Shown here: positions 25,276-33,715 of the stretch, in pieces | Numbering within the stretch: position 1 is the stretch's first letter | Layout of the letters: every line of letters starts with the position of its first letter | Assembly (NCBI RefSeq): GCF_002355435.1 | Contig: NZ_AP017313.1 | Location: forward strand, 1,798,001 to 1,862,000 | Direction of reading: 5' to 3' | Length of the DNA stretch: 64,000 nucleotides | DNA from: Mucilaginibacter gotjawali | GTDB taxonomy: Bacteria; Bacteroidota; Bacteroidia; Sphingobacteriales; Sphingobacteriaceae | Translations under genes and position numbers: made by a program | Notes under the pieces: model-generated | Seen by the model: the letters and a program-made list of their open reading frames with translations, nothing else | What the model was told of the DNA's origin: nothing | Database searches by the model: none

Positions 25276-26745
25276 ATGAAAACTGACTCGCTGCAAAAGG
25301 TACGGACACATTTAAGGGAGCTTGAAAAAAACATGCTGCTTGAAAGTGAAAAACGGGTATTGAAGTTAAAAGATATTGATCCGCAACAGCAACATTCTTT
25401 GCGAAACCTGATCCATTATTTAACCCTGAGAAGCGAAGATATCCGCGAATTGCAGGATGCGCTTCATATACACGGCCTTTCCTCCCTCGCCAGTTCCGAG
25501 AGCCATATCCACAGGCAATTACAATCCATATTGCAATGGCTGAAACAAGACTACCCGCCTGATGAACTGGACGAATGCAATTATGAATTTGGGACCCGTC
25601 AAATCGAAGAAAGAAGCAAGATCCTTTTTGGCGAAAAAAACGAAAATAGCACGCCATTCATTATGGTCACTTTTGATATTTCGTTTACCGAAGATTATGC
25701 CCTTATAAAAGCACTCCTGCAAAATGGGATGAATGTAGCCAGGATAAATTGTGCCCATGACGATGAAGCTACCTGGTCTGCCATGATTCATCAGCTTGAA
25801 AAGGCATGCCACGAAACCGGTTTGAATTGTAAGATATACATGGATATAGCCGGACCGAAGATCAGGACGCTGCTAATTAATAAGGGACATAAAAAGGGGA
25901 AGGTGAAAATCAAAGAAAACGAGTTGATCTGGCTTGCAGACCACCCCAAACACTTTGCTAAGGATGACATTGTAATCAACCCCAATATACCCGGAATCGT
26001 TTCGATGATAAAAAAGGGTGAACGGGTGTTTATTGATGACGGTATGATTGAAGGGGTAGTTGAGGCTATTGAAAAAAGAGGCGCTGCAGTTAGGATAGTG
26101 CGTATTTCTTCAGGTAAGTCGCAAATAAAGTCACACAAAGGCATTAATTTTCCTGACTCCGAAATTTCTGTTTCCCCGATCACCGATTTTGATAAAGCAT
26201 GCCTGCCATTTATTTGCAAGTACGCTGATCTTGTGGGCTATTCATTTATCAGGAACGCAACTGACCTTGAAAATTTACAGTCTGCCTTAAATGAATTAGC
26301 TGCAAAGCCGCCGTACATCATCATGAAAATAGAAACGCCTGAATCTGTTAAAAATTTGCCTGCCTTGCTGATAGAAGGGATGCGGCAAAAAGCCTTTGGT
26401 GTAATGATAGCACGCGGCGACCTTGCCGTTGAAATAGGTTTTGAAAGAACCGGGGAGATCCAGGATGAAATATTATGGATCTGTGAGGCAGCACACGTCC
26501 CGGTAGTATGGGCAACCCAGGTGCTGGAAACGCTTAACAAAACAGGCATAGCCACCCGGTCAGAGATCACCGACGCGGCCCACGCCGTAATGGCAGAATG
26601 CGTGATGATCAATAAAGGAGAACATACTATAAAAGTAATAGAAACTTTGCGGAACGTATTGCACCGTATCGGCGGGCACCACATTAAAAAGCGTTTTACC
26701 TTTCGCCCTTTAGGTATCGCGCAAAAATTCATCAATGAAAAGTGA
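25276..26745 (+). CDS. Divergent pyruvate-kinase-like protein
   Basis: The 489-residue protein has about 125 N-terminal residues of unknown helical sequence and then a pyruvate kinase barrel. It has NVARINCAHDD, MDIAGPKIRT, FIDDGMI, HKGINFPDSEIS, IMKIETP with the catalytic Lys, GVMIARGDLAVEIG with the metal ligands, and WATQVLETLNKTGIATRSE. The C-terminal allosteric domain is missing and MLSGET is replaced by MINKGEHT. It also lacks the usual N-terminal T-x-GP start (MVTFDISF instead). It may be an unregulated pyruvate kinase or a paralogue with another substrate. It is monocistronic. Confidence 0.8.
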   Translation: MKTDSLQKVRTHLRELEKNMLLESEKRVLKLKDIDPQQQHSLRNLIHYLTLRSEDIRELQDALHIHGLSSLASSESHIHRQLQSILQWLKQDYPPDELDECNYEFGTRQIEERSKILFGEKNENSTPFIMVTFDISFTEDYALIKALLQNGMNVARINCAHDDEATWSAMIHQLEKACHETGLNCKIYMDIAGPKIRTLLINKGHKKGKVKIKENELIWLADHPKHFAKDDIVINPNIPGIVSMIKKGERVFIDDGMIEGVVEAIEKRGAAVRIVRISSGKSQIKSHKGINFPDSEISVSPITDFDKACLPFICKYADLVGYSFIRNATDLENLQSALNELAAKPPYIIMKIETPESVKNLPALLIEGMRQKAFGVMIARGDLAVEIGFERTGEIQDEILWICEAAHVPVVWATQVLETLNKTGIATRSEITDAAHAVMAECVMINKGEHTIKVIETLRNVLHRIGGHHIKKRFTFRPLGIAQKFINEK

Positions 26746-26834
26746 CCGGTTTTAATCCGTAAGATGTCTTAGCTGGCCGCTCTTGCGCAATATGGGGCAT
26801 TCATGGCGCCATCAGGCACGCATTTGCGCGCCCG

Positions 26835-27779
26835 CTACTTTAAAATGACCCTGGTAGCCCCATACCCGAACTTTTCTTTTTGCGCATCCATAAAGGTCTG
26901 AACTTTTGGATGCTTACCTAATATCCGGTGTATTTCGTTCCTTAACGTTCCGTTGCCGGCGCCGTGGATAAAAATAATTTCGTGCAATTGATGCACAATA
27001 GCCGCGTCGAGGGATTTATGAAAATGATCGAGTTGGATTTTCAATATTTCTGTACTGTTGATAAACTGGTAATCATTCCGCAGCTTTTCTATATGGAGGT
27101 CAACTTCCTTGCCCGGCTTGTCTAATACAGTATTTTCGTCCGACGATTTGAAAAAGCTTTCTTTCAGCTTTTGTGCATCAATAATTATTTCGGGTTCATC
27201 CAGTTGGATTAACCACCCCTGCTGTTTTAGCACAGGTAGCTGTTTTTTTGAGCCGGCGAAGTCTTTAGCCTTAAATTTTTCGTGAATTGCAAGCGGGGCA
27301 GGCGGTTCCACGTTTTGGGTAGTAAAAAAAGTGATGTTTAACGTAAACTTCGGCCATAGCTGCAGATCAGCCATTTGTGCCGAATAAATTTTTGCCGCAG
27401 TTTTTGGAGCGATGATACCGGCAAACTCGCCTTTAAATTTATTTTGTCCCGAGGAAGTTAAGGCAGCCAGCAATTGAAAAGAGGTATCATTCACCAATTG
27501 AAAATGCACCACTGAATTTGCTTTTGGATCATTCACAAAGCCTAAATACACTCCTTTGGCGCTAAATTCGCCGGTAAATTCCGGCTCATCAACTTTTGTC
27601 TCTTTAACCGACCCTGGCGGAACATAGCCATGTACCGTGGTTACTTTACTCGCCAGTACAGGAATTTCGAAATCATCCTCCCCGGTAACACCAATCATCT
27701 GTTCGTCAATGATCCGGGTAACAAAGCCCTCCATCTTCTCATCAACAAAACGCACAAAATCACCTAACTTATACTTCAT
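26835..27779 (-). CDS. DUF2027 and Smr domain protein
   Basis: The start at 27779 (MKYKLGDFVRFVDEKMEG) gives 314 residues. An N-terminal SH3-like segment (1-50) and a DUF2027 beta domain (about 75-165) precede a C-terminal Smr domain (about 225-314) with VDLHIEKL and FIHGAGNGTLRNEIHRIL. The HGxGxG and LHxEKL signatures are those of Smr nucleases of the MutS2 type. It may act on nucleic acids as a stand-alone protein. The gene is preceded by a small-RNA-like unit at 27910-27988. Confidence 0.85.
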   Translation of the reverse strand: MKYKLGDFVRFVDEKMEGFVTRIIDEQMIGVTGEDDFEIPVLASKVTTVHGYVPPGSVKETKVDEPEFTGEFSAKGVYLGFVNDPKANSVVHFQLVNDTSFQLLAALTSSGQNKFKGEFAGIIAPKTAAKIYSAQMADLQLWPKFTLNITFFTTQNVEPPAPLAIHEKFKAKDFAGSKKQLPVLKQQGWLIQLDEPEIIIDAQKLKESFFKSSDENTVLDKPGKEVDLHIEKLRNDYQFINSTEILKIQLDHFHKSLDAAIVHQLHEIIFIHGAGNGTLRNEIHRILGKHPKVQTFMDAQKEKFGYGATRVILK

Positions 27780-27909
27780 GATCACAGATTTAACTGATTA
27801 TTTGATTTCACTGATAAGTACGTCAGTGCCCGGAGATTCGAATTTATAAATAAAACATTTAAACTGTACTAAAATCAGTGAAATCGTAGCATCAGTAAAA
27901 ATCAGTGAT

Positions 27910-27938
27910 AAAAAAACCACCCGCCCAAAGGCAGGTGG
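27910..27938 (-). terminator. Intrinsic terminator of a candidate small RNA
   Basis: On the minus strand CCACCTGCC and GGCGGGTGG form a nine-base-pair stem with a TTTG loop, followed by seven T residues (plus-strand A run 27910-27916). No minus-strand gene lies upstream of it, and the next gene in the same sense begins 131 bases further on. Confidence 0.65.
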
Positions 27939-27975
27939 CTACAAATTAGTTATTTAATACCCCTATTAAAATAAC
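27910..27975 (-). ncRNA. Candidate small RNA or leader attenuator
   Basis: A -33 TTTG (28008-28011) and a -7 box TTACTTTG (27981-27988), both read on the minus strand, are separated by exactly 19 bases, the Bacteroidota spacing. A start 6-8 bases downstream would give a transcript of about 65 nucleotides ending in the terminator at 27910-27938. There is no open frame in it. If read-through occurs it would extend into the Smr gene, so an attenuated leader is an alternative. Confidence 0.4.
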
Positions 27976-28174
27976 TGTTGCAAAGTAAAAAAATATTTAT
28001 GGGAGTGCAAATAGTAAAATGATTTTTTTTGCAAACTTGTTGCAATTACTTTTTTGTAACCTAAAACCATTGAAAATAAAGGGGAAAGCATTTAAAAACC
28101 ATGGACAATTACAGGTTGATGGGTGGTTTTTGAATAAATTATCTTTATTTTGTCCATAAATAACATCTTTAAAA

Positions 28175-30052
28175 ATGCGAAAATCAATCATTCTATCCGC
28201 TTTTATGTGCCTTGTATTATGGCAGGTGCAGGCCCAGGAACTTTATATGCCACGCGATATAAAACGTGCTTATGAAAAGGGGACCCATGCTATGGATGGT
28301 AAGCCCGGTAAAAACTACTGGGAAAATCATGGGCACTATCATATTTCCATCACAGCCATGCCGCCCGACAGGACGGTGAAAGGGCATGAAGTGATCACTT
28401 ATTTTAATAATAGCCCGGATACTTTAAAAAGGCTGAACATGAAGCTGATATTAAATATTCACAGGCCCGGTGTTGCACGCTTCAGCCCTGCCGGGGATGA
28501 TTATTTAACGCCCGGCGTGCAAATTGATAATTTCCTGATCAACGGCACAAAAAAGGATTGGAACAATAAAACTATGGCGTCAACTAACCAAATGGTGGGC
28601 TTATTAAAACCACTGATGCCGCATGATTCCGTCAATCTTGATATTACATGGCATTTTGAAGTGTCAAAACAAAGCGGGCGCGAGGGTATGATAGATTCTA
28701 CTACCTATTACCTGGCCTATTTTTACCCCAGGGTGTCGGTTTATGATGATTATAATGGATGGGACACCCTGCCATTTTTAGATGCACAGGAATTTTATAA
28801 CGATTTTAACGACTATACCTTAAACGTAACCGTACCTAAAAATTATCTGGTTTGGGCAACCGGTACGCTGCAAAATCCTTCACAGGTATTGCAGCCCGAA
28901 TATGAAAAAAGATTGCAGGAATCTTTTACCAGCGACTCCACAATTCACGTTGCCACAAAAGAAGACCTTGCAAAAAAGAATATAACCGCGCAAAATGAAC
29001 AAAATACCTGGACGTGGAAAGCAACCAACGTTAGCGATATGGCTGTAGGCATAAGTGATCATTATGATTGGGATGCAGCAAGTACCGTTGTTGATGATGC
29101 CACAGGAAGGCGCGCAAGCATGCAATCGGCGTTTAATGACAGGTCTGCAGATTTTCATCACGCGGTGCAAGCCGGGCGCAACTCGTTGAGTTGGCTTTCG
29201 CACAACTGGCCGGGGGTTCCCTATCCTTTTCCTAAAATGACGTCGTTTGAAGGATTTGCGGATATGGAGTACCCGATGATGGTGAACGATAGTCATACCG
29301 ATGATATACGGTTTGCGCAGTTCGTTCAGGATCATGAGATAGCTCACACCTTCTTCCCTTTTTATATGGGTATTAACGAAAGCCGTTATGCTTTTATGGA
29401 TGAAGGCTGGGCAACTACCTTTGAAAGGCTGATCGGCGCTTCGGAGGTCGGCCAGGATAAGGCAGATAACCTGTATAAGCAATTTCGGATCAACCGCTGG
29501 ATCCATGACCCGGCGACCGCTGAGGACCTGCCCATTATTACGCCATCAAGTGAGTTAAGGGGCGGTTATGGCAATAACTCTTACGGGAAACCGTCATTAA
29601 GCTATTTTGCCCTAAAAGATATGCTGGGCGACGAGCTTTTCAAAAAAGCGCTGCATACTTATATGGACAATTGGAACGGCAAACATCCAATACCCTGGGA
29701 TTATTTTAACTCGATGAACAGCGGGTCGGGCCAGGATTTGAACTGGTTTTTTAATAACTGGTTTTTTAGCAATGATTACATCGACCTTGATTTGCAAAAT
29801 GTTACAAAAACCCAGGCAGGCTATAACTTTGCTATAAAGAATATAGGTGGCTTTGCGGTTCCGTTTGACATTAAAGTAACTTATACTGATGGCACTACCG
29901 CCATTTTCCACCAAACGCCTGTGGTTTGGAAAAAGGATCAAAAGCAATTAAATCTGCTTGTTAAAACAAAGAAAGATATTAAATCGGCCATATTGGATGG
30001 TGGTATATTTATGGATGCTGACGAAAGCAATAATAAATGGACAGCTAAATAG
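28175..30052 (+). CDS. Secreted M1-family metallopeptidase
   Basis: The 625-residue protein has a signal peptide (1-20, WQVQAQ), an N-terminal beta domain and a gluzincin catalytic domain with H387-E388-H391 in HEIAH and the third zinc ligand E410 in MDEGWA, 19 residues after the last His. FADMEYPMMV stands where M1 enzymes carry GxMEN, and a C-terminal beta domain follows. It probably cleaves peptides in the periplasm. It is a single-gene unit ending at a strong terminator. Confidence 0.92.
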   Translation: MRKSIILSAFMCLVLWQVQAQELYMPRDIKRAYEKGTHAMDGKPGKNYWENHGHYHISITAMPPDRTVKGHEVITYFNNSPDTLKRLNMKLILNIHRPGVARFSPAGDDYLTPGVQIDNFLINGTKKDWNNKTMASTNQMVGLLKPLMPHDSVNLDITWHFEVSKQSGREGMIDSTTYYLAYFYPRVSVYDDYNGWDTLPFLDAQEFYNDFNDYTLNVTVPKNYLVWATGTLQNPSQVLQPEYEKRLQESFTSDSTIHVATKEDLAKKNITAQNEQNTWTWKATNVSDMAVGISDHYDWDAASTVVDDATGRRASMQSAFNDRSADFHHAVQAGRNSLSWLSHNWPGVPYPFPKMTSFEGFADMEYPMMVNDSHTDDIRFAQFVQDHEIAHTFFPFYMGINESRYAFMDEGWATTFERLIGASEVGQDKADNLYKQFRINRWIHDPATAEDLPIITPSSELRGGYGNNSYGKPSLSYFALKDMLGDELFKKALHTYMDNWNGKHPIPWDYFNSMNSGSGQDLNWFFNNWFFSNDYIDLDLQNVTKTQAGYNFAIKNIGGFAVPFDIKVTYTDGTTAIFHQTPVVWKKDQKQLNLLVKTKKDIKSAILDGGIFMDADESNNKWTAK

Positions 30053-30090
30053 AACGCCGTACAGGCCTGTTAGCAGCCAAAATTAAAACA

Positions 30091-30119
30091 AAAAACCCGG
30101 TCAAAAACCGGGTTTTTTG
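30091..30119. terminator. Two-way intrinsic terminator
   Basis: AAAACCCGGT and ACCGGGTTTTTT pair around a short A-rich loop, with T runs in both directions. It sits between the converging M1 peptidase and YtxH genes. Confidence 0.85.
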
Positions 30120-30137
30120 TTTTATTGGAATGAGCAA

Positions 30138-30524
30138 TTACGAATTCTGGATGGCGCTATTTACCTCGTCCGAACCATTTTTTACCCTCGTTTTACCTTC
30201 ATTAAATTTGCTTTGAGCTTGTTCTTTCAACTCGTCGGCTTTAGTGCGCGCGGTGTCCATTGCAAGATCTCTATATTCGTTCAAATCATTCACGGCATTG
30301 TTTAATTTTGTTTTAGCTTTATCATAAACACTACCGCTGTATTGTTTAATGTCCTTTGAGGCCGCCTGTGCTTTGTCTTTAGCTGCACCAACCAAATCAT
30401 TAATATAATCGGCTATTCCATCGCGGATGTCTTCGCCTTTTTCGGGGGCCAGCAATAATCCTAATGCAGCACCCGCCGCTGCGCCAATTAAAAGCGCGGC
30501 TATAACCCTGGTTTGATCTTTCAT
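30138..30524 (-). CDS. YtxH domain protein
   Basis: The start at 30524 (MKDQTRVIAALLIGAAAGAA) gives 128 residues. A glycine-rich membrane helix (6-25) ends in LLAPEKGEDIR, the YtxH signature, followed by an amphipathic helical region of about 95 residues rich in Asp, Lys and Ala that resembles apolipoprotein or LEA-like helices. Such proteins are linked to stress and envelope functions, but the mechanism is unknown. A longer frame to 30584 adds a basic stretch that I reject. Confidence 0.85.
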   Translation of the reverse strand: MKDQTRVIAALLIGAAAGAALGLLLAPEKGEDIRDGIADYINDLVGAAKDKAQAASKDIKQYSGSVYDKAKTKLNNAVNDLNEYRDLAMDTARTKADELKEQAQSKFNEGKTRVKNGSDEVNSAIQNS

Positions 30525-30703
30525 CTTTTTTCTTTTTTTGATTTTAGTAGATATGTTAATGGTTACAAGAACAGTGCCAAGCACTCACTAATTTGCCATC
30601 GTATGCCGGCAGATTTTTTTTTTACTAATTTATAAATAAAATAAGCTGCGTTTCGGTACTAAAACATTTTCCCGGCAGTCACCGGCATATGAAGGATTGG
30701 GCA

Positions 30704-30736
30704 TAAAAAAAGGCACCTGCTTTGAAGCAGGTGCCT
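30704..30736 (-). terminator. Intrinsic terminator of the cold-shock gene
   Basis: AGGCACCTGCTT and AAGCAGGTGCCT (30711-30722 and 30725-30736) form a near-perfect hairpin with a tiny loop, followed on the minus strand by six or more T residues (30705-30710). It lies 27 bases beyond the csp stop. Confidence 0.85.
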
Positions 30737-30763
30737 GGTACGTTTAATGATTTAATTATATAA

Positions 30764-30958
30764 TTAAATTACTTTTACATTTACCGCGTTTAAGCCTTTT
30801 CTGCCGTTTTCAACTTCAAATTCAACTTTGTCGTTTTCACGGATTTCATCGATAAGACCTGATGAATGAACAAATACGTCCTGGCCACCATTGCTTGGTG
30901 TAATAAAACCAAAACCTTTTGTTTCATTAAAAAATTTAACTGTTCCTTCTTTTTGCAT
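30764..30958 (-). CDS. Cold-shock domain protein
   Basis: The start at 30958 gives 64 residues: [20 protein letters not shown], with RNP1 (KGFGFIT) and RNP2 (DVFVHSS) RNA-binding motifs and normal CspA length. The frame is open further upstream to 31093, but that extension ([14 protein letters not shown]) is translated repeat DNA. These proteins bind single-stranded RNA or DNA and melt structure at low temperature or in stationary phase. A family F element begins 62 bases upstream and could disturb its leader. Confidence 0.93.
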   Translation of the reverse strand: MQKEGTVKFFNETKGFGFITPSNGGQDVFVHSSGLIDEIRENDKVEFEVENGRKGLNAVNVKVI

Positions 30959-31020
30959 TATTTTATTTATTAAAGGCCGCAAGGTAGGCATAATATTCGG
31001 GTTGGCAAGTATTTTTTTGG

Positions 31021-31196
31021 GAAGTCCGAAAGACCGGAAGTCGGAAAGTCCGAAAGAAGAAGAATGTACTTGCCCGAAATCCAGGGAAGCCATAACGTGT
31101 CGCCACTTGTTATATTACGTTTTGTTGGATAATCGCCATTGTTTGAACATCGCTAGTCATCTTTCGGACTTCCGGACTTTCCCGACTTTCGGACTC
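31021..31196. repeat. Inverted-repeat element, family F, upstream of csp
   Basis: The left arm (31021-31056) and inverted right arm (31161-31196, CTTTCGGACTTCCGGACTTT...) flank about 104 bases. The core includes GTGTCGCCACTTGT, which resembles a segment at the 5' end of the GH20 gene near 39160-39180. The element has no coding capacity and behaves like a MITE. Confidence 0.65.
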
Positions 31197-31205
31197 CCCC
31201 AAACA

Positions 31206-31243
31206 AAAAAGCCCTTCAGCTGATGCTAAACGGGCTTTTGCTA
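31206..31243 (-). terminator. Hairpin AAAGCCC/GGGCTTTTTT
   Basis: AAAGCCC and GGGCTTT arms with a 16-base loop that has its own AGC/GCT pairing, followed on the minus strand by a T run. As no gene lies on the minus strand just upstream, it may be part of the adjacent repeat or act on plus-strand read-through. Confidence 0.4.
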
Positions 31244-31410
31244 AAAACAAATTAATCGCACAGATCACTCCATCGCGTCTTCCTTAATTATTTAGCCACC
31301 TTTTTAATATTTTTCATGGGTTTTGCAGGGCCGCATTGTATAAAAGCAATACGATAGATTTACGATATGCGATACATTTCAGTTTTATTAAAAGTATTTT
31401 TATTTAAATG

Positions 31411-31418
31411 TACTTTTG
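31411..31418 (+). promoter_or_regulatory. Bacteroidota -7 box TACTTTTG
   Basis: TACTTTTG is an exact TAnnTTTG match, 51 bases before the HAD gene ATG at 31470, giving a leader of about 45 bases. It excludes the longer frame that would start at 31416. No clear -33 TTTG is present. Confidence 0.45.
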
Positions 31419-31469
31419 CCCGGAATTGGAAATAGTATAATATTAATTGACGTAACAGTTTGTAATAAA

Positions 31470-32120
31470 ATGAAGGCCTTTATATTCGACCTTAACGGTA
31501 CCATGATCAATGATATGCCTTATCACACCAAAGCTTGGCAAAACCTGCTGAATTTTGAATTGGGTGGCAATTTTACATGGGAAGAGGTAAAGCCGCAGAT
31601 GTATGGTAAAAACCCCGAGGTGCTGGTGAGGATGTTCGGCCCGGATCGTTTTACGATGGAAGAAATGAACAGGCTTTCGCTTGAAAAGGAAAAAAAATAC
31701 CAGCAGGAATTTTTACCGCATCTTGAACTTTTGCCTGGCCTGCATGATTTTTTGGAGAGGGCCTACCAAAAAGGCATCCCGATGGCCATAGGGTCTGCTG
31801 CCATCCCTTTTAATATTGATTTTGTGCTGGATAATTTAAAGATCCGTCATTATTTTACAGCGATAGTAAGCGCCGATGACGTGGAGCTAAGCAAACCCCA
31901 TCCCGAAACGTTTTTAAAGGCAGCAAATTTGCTGGATGTTGCACCGGAGGATTGCCTTGTATTTGAGGATGTTCCGAAAGGAGCCGAAGCCGCGGCCAAT
32001 GCTGGTATGAAAGCTGTCATTATTACGACAACACACCTGCCACGTGAGTTTAAATACCTGCCAAATGTGCTGCATTTTGCAGAGGATTTTAACAATCAAT
32101 TCATCAAAGGCTTGTTTTGA
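31470..32120 (+). CDS. HAD-superfamily (beta-phosphoglucomutase-like) protein
   Basis: The start at 31470 (MKAFIFDLNGTMINDMPYHT) gives 216 residues with a HAD core and an alpha-helical cap of the PGM/GPH type. The nucleophile D7 is present, but the second Asp of the DxD motif is Asn (N9). In phosphatases and mutases that residue is the general acid/base. Motif II is AIGSAA, motif III SKPHPETF and motif IV FEDVPKGAEAA. Some Bacteroidota members share this DLNG form, so it may be a distinct subfamily. The substrate is unknown. Confidence 0.85.
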   Translation: MKAFIFDLNGTMINDMPYHTKAWQNLLNFELGGNFTWEEVKPQMYGKNPEVLVRMFGPDRFTMEEMNRLSLEKEKKYQQEFLPHLELLPGLHDFLERAYQKGIPMAIGSAAIPFNIDFVLDNLKIRHYFTAIVSADDVELSKPHPETFLKAANLLDVAPEDCLVFEDVPKGAEAAANAGMKAVIITTTHLPREFKYLPNVLHFAEDFNNQFIKGLF

Positions 32121-32375
32121 TAGTGTTGTGTCAACCCTAAATTGATCTATCGCCAATCTACAAGTTTATTGGACGCAAAAAGCCCAAAAAAGGTTTACAA
32201 AAGGTTTACACATTTAAAGGTTCTGAATTTTTAAAGGTCTAATAATAAGCTATTTATGTGTTGGGATATTAAAATGGGGTTTACACTATTTTGCGTAATC
32301 ACGACCCCGGTATTTCTAAGCTGTTCTGATAAAGCCTGAACGTTAATTTATAAGTGACGTGACAGTAGATGCAAA
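32121..32375. other. Intergenic gap between converging genes
   Basis: This AT-rich 255-base gap contains a direct repeat AAAAGGTTTACA near 32190-32210 and no coding frame, RNA gene or clear terminator hairpin. Confidence 0.3.
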
Positions 32376-33554
32376 TTACAACACAGGGTTTGAATAAACG
32401 CTCCCCACGCGGTCCCGTAAATTATATCCTGAGGCCATCACTTCACCATAAGCGCCTGCGGTACGTACGGCTATTAAATCACCCCTAAAGGATTGTTGTA
32501 GTTCAACATCCTTTTGGAAGCAATCTGTGCTTTCGCATATAGGCCCAACGATATCGTAGTGTACTGCCGGCTTCTCCGGTTCATTGCTTCCGGACTCCCG
32601 ACTTAAATTTTCTATCTGGTGATATGCCTGGTAAAGCATCGGGCGGATCAATTCAGTCATACCCGCATCTAAGATCAGGAAATTCTTTTTCAACCCGTTT
32701 TTTACGTAAAGCACCCTTGAAATCAATGCCGAACATTGCGCAACCAAAGCGCGCCCGAGTTCAAAATGCACTTCCTGCCCGGGTTTTACATTTAAAAAGT
32801 TGCTGAAAACTTTAAAATAACTCTCAAAATCGCTGATGCTGTTGGTATCAGGGTTATGATAATCAACGCCCAGGCCACCGCCCGTATTTAATATCTTTAC
32901 TTCGAAGCCATGGTCAACAAACCAATCCTGCATTTCGTTGATACGGGTGCACAGGCTTTTATATACTTCCATATCCGTGATCTGTGATCCGATATGAAAA
33001 TGAATGCCTAAAAACTGCAGGTTAGGGCACTTGCGCAAGGCTTCGGCTACATCCGGCAATTGCCAGCTGTTAATGCCGAATTTATTTTCCTCGAGGCCGG
33101 TTGTTATAAAATGGTGCGTATGCGCGTCAACGTTCGGGTTGATGCGGATAGCGATACCAGCTTTTTTGTTTTTGGCTTTTGCCAGGTCGTTGATGATAAA
33201 AAGTTCCTGTACCGATTCAGCGTTGAAACAAAAAATGTCTGCATCCAAAGCGGCATTAATCTCTTTATCAGATTTGCCTACGCCTGCAAAAACGATCTTT
33301 TCTTTACCAAAGCCGTGTTCAACAGCAGCTTTAACTTCGTTCCCGCTCACGCAATCAGCTCCAAAACCATAGGATTGGATGGTGTCCAACACCTTAGGAT
33401 TAAAATTAGCCTTCATGGCATAATGTACATGAAAGCCGTATTTGGACGACGCAGTGCGGCAGGCCTCTAATGTTTTACTCAAAACATTAAGGTCGTAGTA
33501 ATAAAACGGTGTTTCTAATTGTTCGAAACGGGTTATGGTATTTTTGTTGAACAT
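32376..33554 (-). CDS. lysA: Diaminopimelate decarboxylase
   Basis: The 392-residue fold-type III PLP enzyme has K48 in VHYAMKANFN as the PLP Lys, FHIGSQ for phosphate binding, and GGGLGVDY. It makes L-lysine from meso-diaminopimelate, the last step of lysine synthesis. The usual EPGR phosphate loop reads ELGR. It follows lysC with a 161-base gap filled by a palindromic repeat, so the pair supplies the first and last steps of the pathway. Length is slightly short but within range for Bacteroidota. Confidence 0.95.
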   Translation of the reverse strand: MFNKNTITRFEQLETPFYYYDLNVLSKTLEACRTASSKYGFHVHYAMKANFNPKVLDTIQSYGFGADCVSGNEVKAAVEHGFGKEKIVFAGVGKSDKEINAALDADIFCFNAESVQELFIINDLAKAKNKKAGIAIRINPNVDAHTHHFITTGLEENKFGINSWQLPDVAEALRKCPNLQFLGIHFHIGSQITDMEVYKSLCTRINEMQDWFVDHGFEVKILNTGGGLGVDYHNPDTNSISDFESYFKVFSNFLNVKPGQEVHFELGRALVAQCSALISRVLYVKNGLKKNFLILDAGMTELIRPMLYQAYHQIENLSRESGSNEPEKPAVHYDIVGPICESTDCFQKDVELQQSFRGDLIAVRTAGAYGEVMASGYNLRDRVGSVYSNPVL

Positions 33555-33558
33555 CTGG

Positions 33559-33708
33559 CCCCCTCTAAATCTCCCCCTGTAGGGGAGACTTTAAAATTTT
33601 TATTGTAATGAACTTGAATCTGTCTTTTGCTTGTTCCCCCTTGCTAAAAAAGTTTTGCAACTGAAAAGTTCCAAAAGTCTCCCCCTCCGGGGGGAGATTT
33701 AGAGGGGG
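33559..33708. repeat. Inverted-repeat element, family C, between lysC and lysA
   Basis: CCCCCTCTAAATCTCCCCCT at 33559-33578 (continuing GTAGGGGAGACTTT) and the inverted AAAGTCTCCCCC...GATTTAGAGGGGG (33674-33708) are about 35-base arms, each with its own internal hairpin. The same sequence, split by a MITE, lies at 10871-11119. It ends eight bases before the lysC stop. Confidence 0.75.
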
Positions 33709-33715
33709 CTCGTTG

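Noticed and set aside
30959..31093. N-terminal extension of the cold-shock protein
   Set aside because: The extension is translated family F repeat; the 64-residue form has normal CspA length.
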